Of a stretch of 64,000 nucleotides of DNA, positions 62,835 to 64,000 are shown in pieces (the stretch's first letter is position 1; each line of letters begins with the position of its first letter). A program made the position numbers and the translations under genes. Under the pieces are notes generated by a model that saw nothing but the letters and a program-made list of their open reading frames with translations, was not told the DNA's origin and made no database searches. The stretch is from Serilophus lunatus (Eukaryota > Chordata > Aves > Passeriformes > Eurylaimidae): assembly GCA_013399895.1 (NCBI GenBank), contig VXBA01003721.1, forward strand, positions 54,999-118,998, in the 5' to 3' direction.

Positions 62835-63495
62835 TTACCACACTTCATTTTTTGCTATGCTTGCAACTGATTGCCAGGTTTGTAAAGCATGTAACCCTCT
62901 TGGGTTAGTGCCTGTTGCTGGTGAAGGAAAAAATTTTGACATTTTGGGCAAGAATGGATAATTTATTTTGCATCACCCCAAGAAAGGTCGAATTGCTTAT
63001 GCAATGTTGCAGAGCACCCTGATGGTAAAATTCATGGGATACGTGAGTTTGCTGAAATTTGTCAGGTAATGGTTATTGTAGAGCTGGTGCGGCAAGATGG
63101 TCAGTACGAGCACTCCCTTTTGCAGAAAAAACCTTGGGAGATCTGTGTGGCTCCTAATATGTATGACATAATAGGAATCTTGTCTTTGGTTTAACAATAA
63201 CCATAGCTGTTTGAAAGGAGAAAAGAGATACTCGTTAGTGACATGTTTCAACCTCCTTTTCTTTAAGCAGCGAATCACATTGCAAACATACTGTGAATCA
63301 GAAACAAGATTAAAAGACTGATCATGCCATTCAGAAAAAGCTTGTACAACAGCATAAAGTTCAACTATCTGGGGAGAGCCTTCTGTGTGAAAAAATTTGT
63401 GTTTCTGATTGTCATTTTCATGCCAGACCAGTACAGCTTTACTGGTTTTACTAGACCCACCAGTGAAAACTGATCATGTCGGAGTTACCATTTGT
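62835..63495 (-). pseudogene. Endogenous retrovirus pol relic (RNase H to start of integrase)
   Basis: On minus, frame pieces carry retroviral RNase H hallmarks in order: the TDGS box degraded to TGGS, ELYA, SDSQYV and HIRSHTDLP. In a shifted frame come RTDHLAAPA, an integrase zinc-finger HxxxH piece (HEFYH) and NPRGL followed by WQ, the junction motif typical of class II (alpha/beta-like) integrases. The first integrase catalytic Asp after WQ is not present. At least one in-frame stop and several frameshifts make it non-functional. Nothing of reverse transcriptase, gag or env is seen here. It would act in retroviral replication if intact. Here it is only a fossil, joined upstream to an LTR-like block. 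Confidence 0.88.
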
Positions 63496-63820
63496 GGCTG
63501 GTTGGCATGGTCCCCAGCAGCGATGCAGACTGACACAATCTCCAGTCATGATGCAAAGCAGGAGCAACTTTATTGTGAATACACACACTTTTATATGTTG
63601 CTAAAGTGTCCACTTGATAAAGAAAGTAAAATCATTGGATAAAGGTTCTTGTTCACACGACTCTCTTTATTTTGTGATTGGTTGGCACGTTACTATCATT
63701 AGAAACAACAGAATATCATATATCACTTATAGATGTCAAAAAACAAAGGAAGGCCTCATTTCAGTGTCTTGAAGCGTGAGGCTTAGGGCCTTAACAGCTT
63801 CACTGACACAAAACCTACAG
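63496..63820 (-). mobile_element. LTR-like block of the adjacent endogenous retrovirus
   Basis: Read on minus: a CCAAT box ('gccaaccaatcacaaa', around 63690), a TATA box ('atataaaagtgtg', around 63590), the poly(A) signal AATAAA (plus 'tttattg', about 63570), then a U5-like stretch ('gttgctcctgctttgcatca') that runs into the RNase H frame near 63500. The spacing TATA to AATAAA of about 20 bp fits a compact R region. A possible 5' start TGTAGG lies at 63819. The boundary is uncertain because neither the terminal CA nor a primer-binding site is clear. Confidence 0.65.
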
Positions 63821-64000
63821 AATTTTTCTTTTATGTCAAACACATCTACTACTCTCACAGAAACCACCTTTGAAATTCACACTAAAATTCCAGAAAATTA
63901 CTGCATTAAAAAATTATCTAATAGTTTTATATTTTGTTTCTTTGGGGGAACAGATGTGTGTACACCTCCTCCTTTTACAATTTATCCAGTGTATTTAAGG
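63821..64000. other. Unique sequence to window end
   Basis: No gene or repeat recognised. It may include more flank or U3 of the LTR-like block. Confidence 0.4.

Noticed and set aside
1..64000. tRNA, rRNA, CRISPR, bacterial operon or origin features
   Set aside because: No cloverleaf, ribosomal, spacer-array or operon signature is visible. The sequence is vertebrate nuclear DNA.

Overview
The window looks like gene-poor avian nuclear DNA. It is strongly AT-rich, has no bacterial-style gene packing, and its interspersed repeats are dominated by CR1 LINEs. Many of these are truncated at the 5' side, and several keep the bird-type 3' end (rev-comp of a 'ggttggaagggacc' block). It also holds bird-type retroviral LTRs, no Alu/L1/B-type SINE, and an ancient CR1 of the type shared with other reptiles. 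No complete protein-coding host gene, tRNA, rRNA, CRISPR array or operon is visible. The longest open frames (301 aa on minus at about 38.9-39.8 kb, 181 and 137 aa near 29 kb) are CR1 reverse-transcriptase remnants or their antisense shadows.

Layout. 0-18 kb: mostly unique AT-rich sequence with microsatellites, a few very old reptile-type repeats, a perfect 29-bp tandem duplication, a 3-N gap beside a 79-T run, and a splice-site-flanked 60-nt exon candidate on the minus strand. 18-26 kb: two CR1 3' ends on minus, then unique sequence with a 24-nt microexon-like structure. 26-33 kb: a GC-richer LTR-type relic, a CR1 on plus, an internal CR1 piece on minus, a 129-bp GC-rich exon-like island, and a very diverged CR1. 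35-42 kb: a degenerate tandem block, the youngest-looking CR1 (minus), a solo LTR, and a second LTR nested with a 5-bp target duplication inside an older repeat. 46-51 kb: a pile-up of four CR1 copies. 52-61 kb: the inverted partner of the 40.8-kb solo LTR, with a perfect 6-bp target duplication, then further CR1s including an ancient CR1-L-like copy. 62.8-63.8 kb: an LTR-like block joined directly to a decayed retroviral RNase H/integrase fragment.

Nothing here forms a working gene system. The window reads as an intron or intergenic region shaped by successive retroelement insertions. The items most worth checking are the splice-flanked exon candidates (1.6, 23.1 and 31.1 kb), the inverted and nested LTRs, and the internally deleted ERV. 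Family names beyond 'CR1' and 'LTR' rest on remembered consensus patterns, not on a database search.
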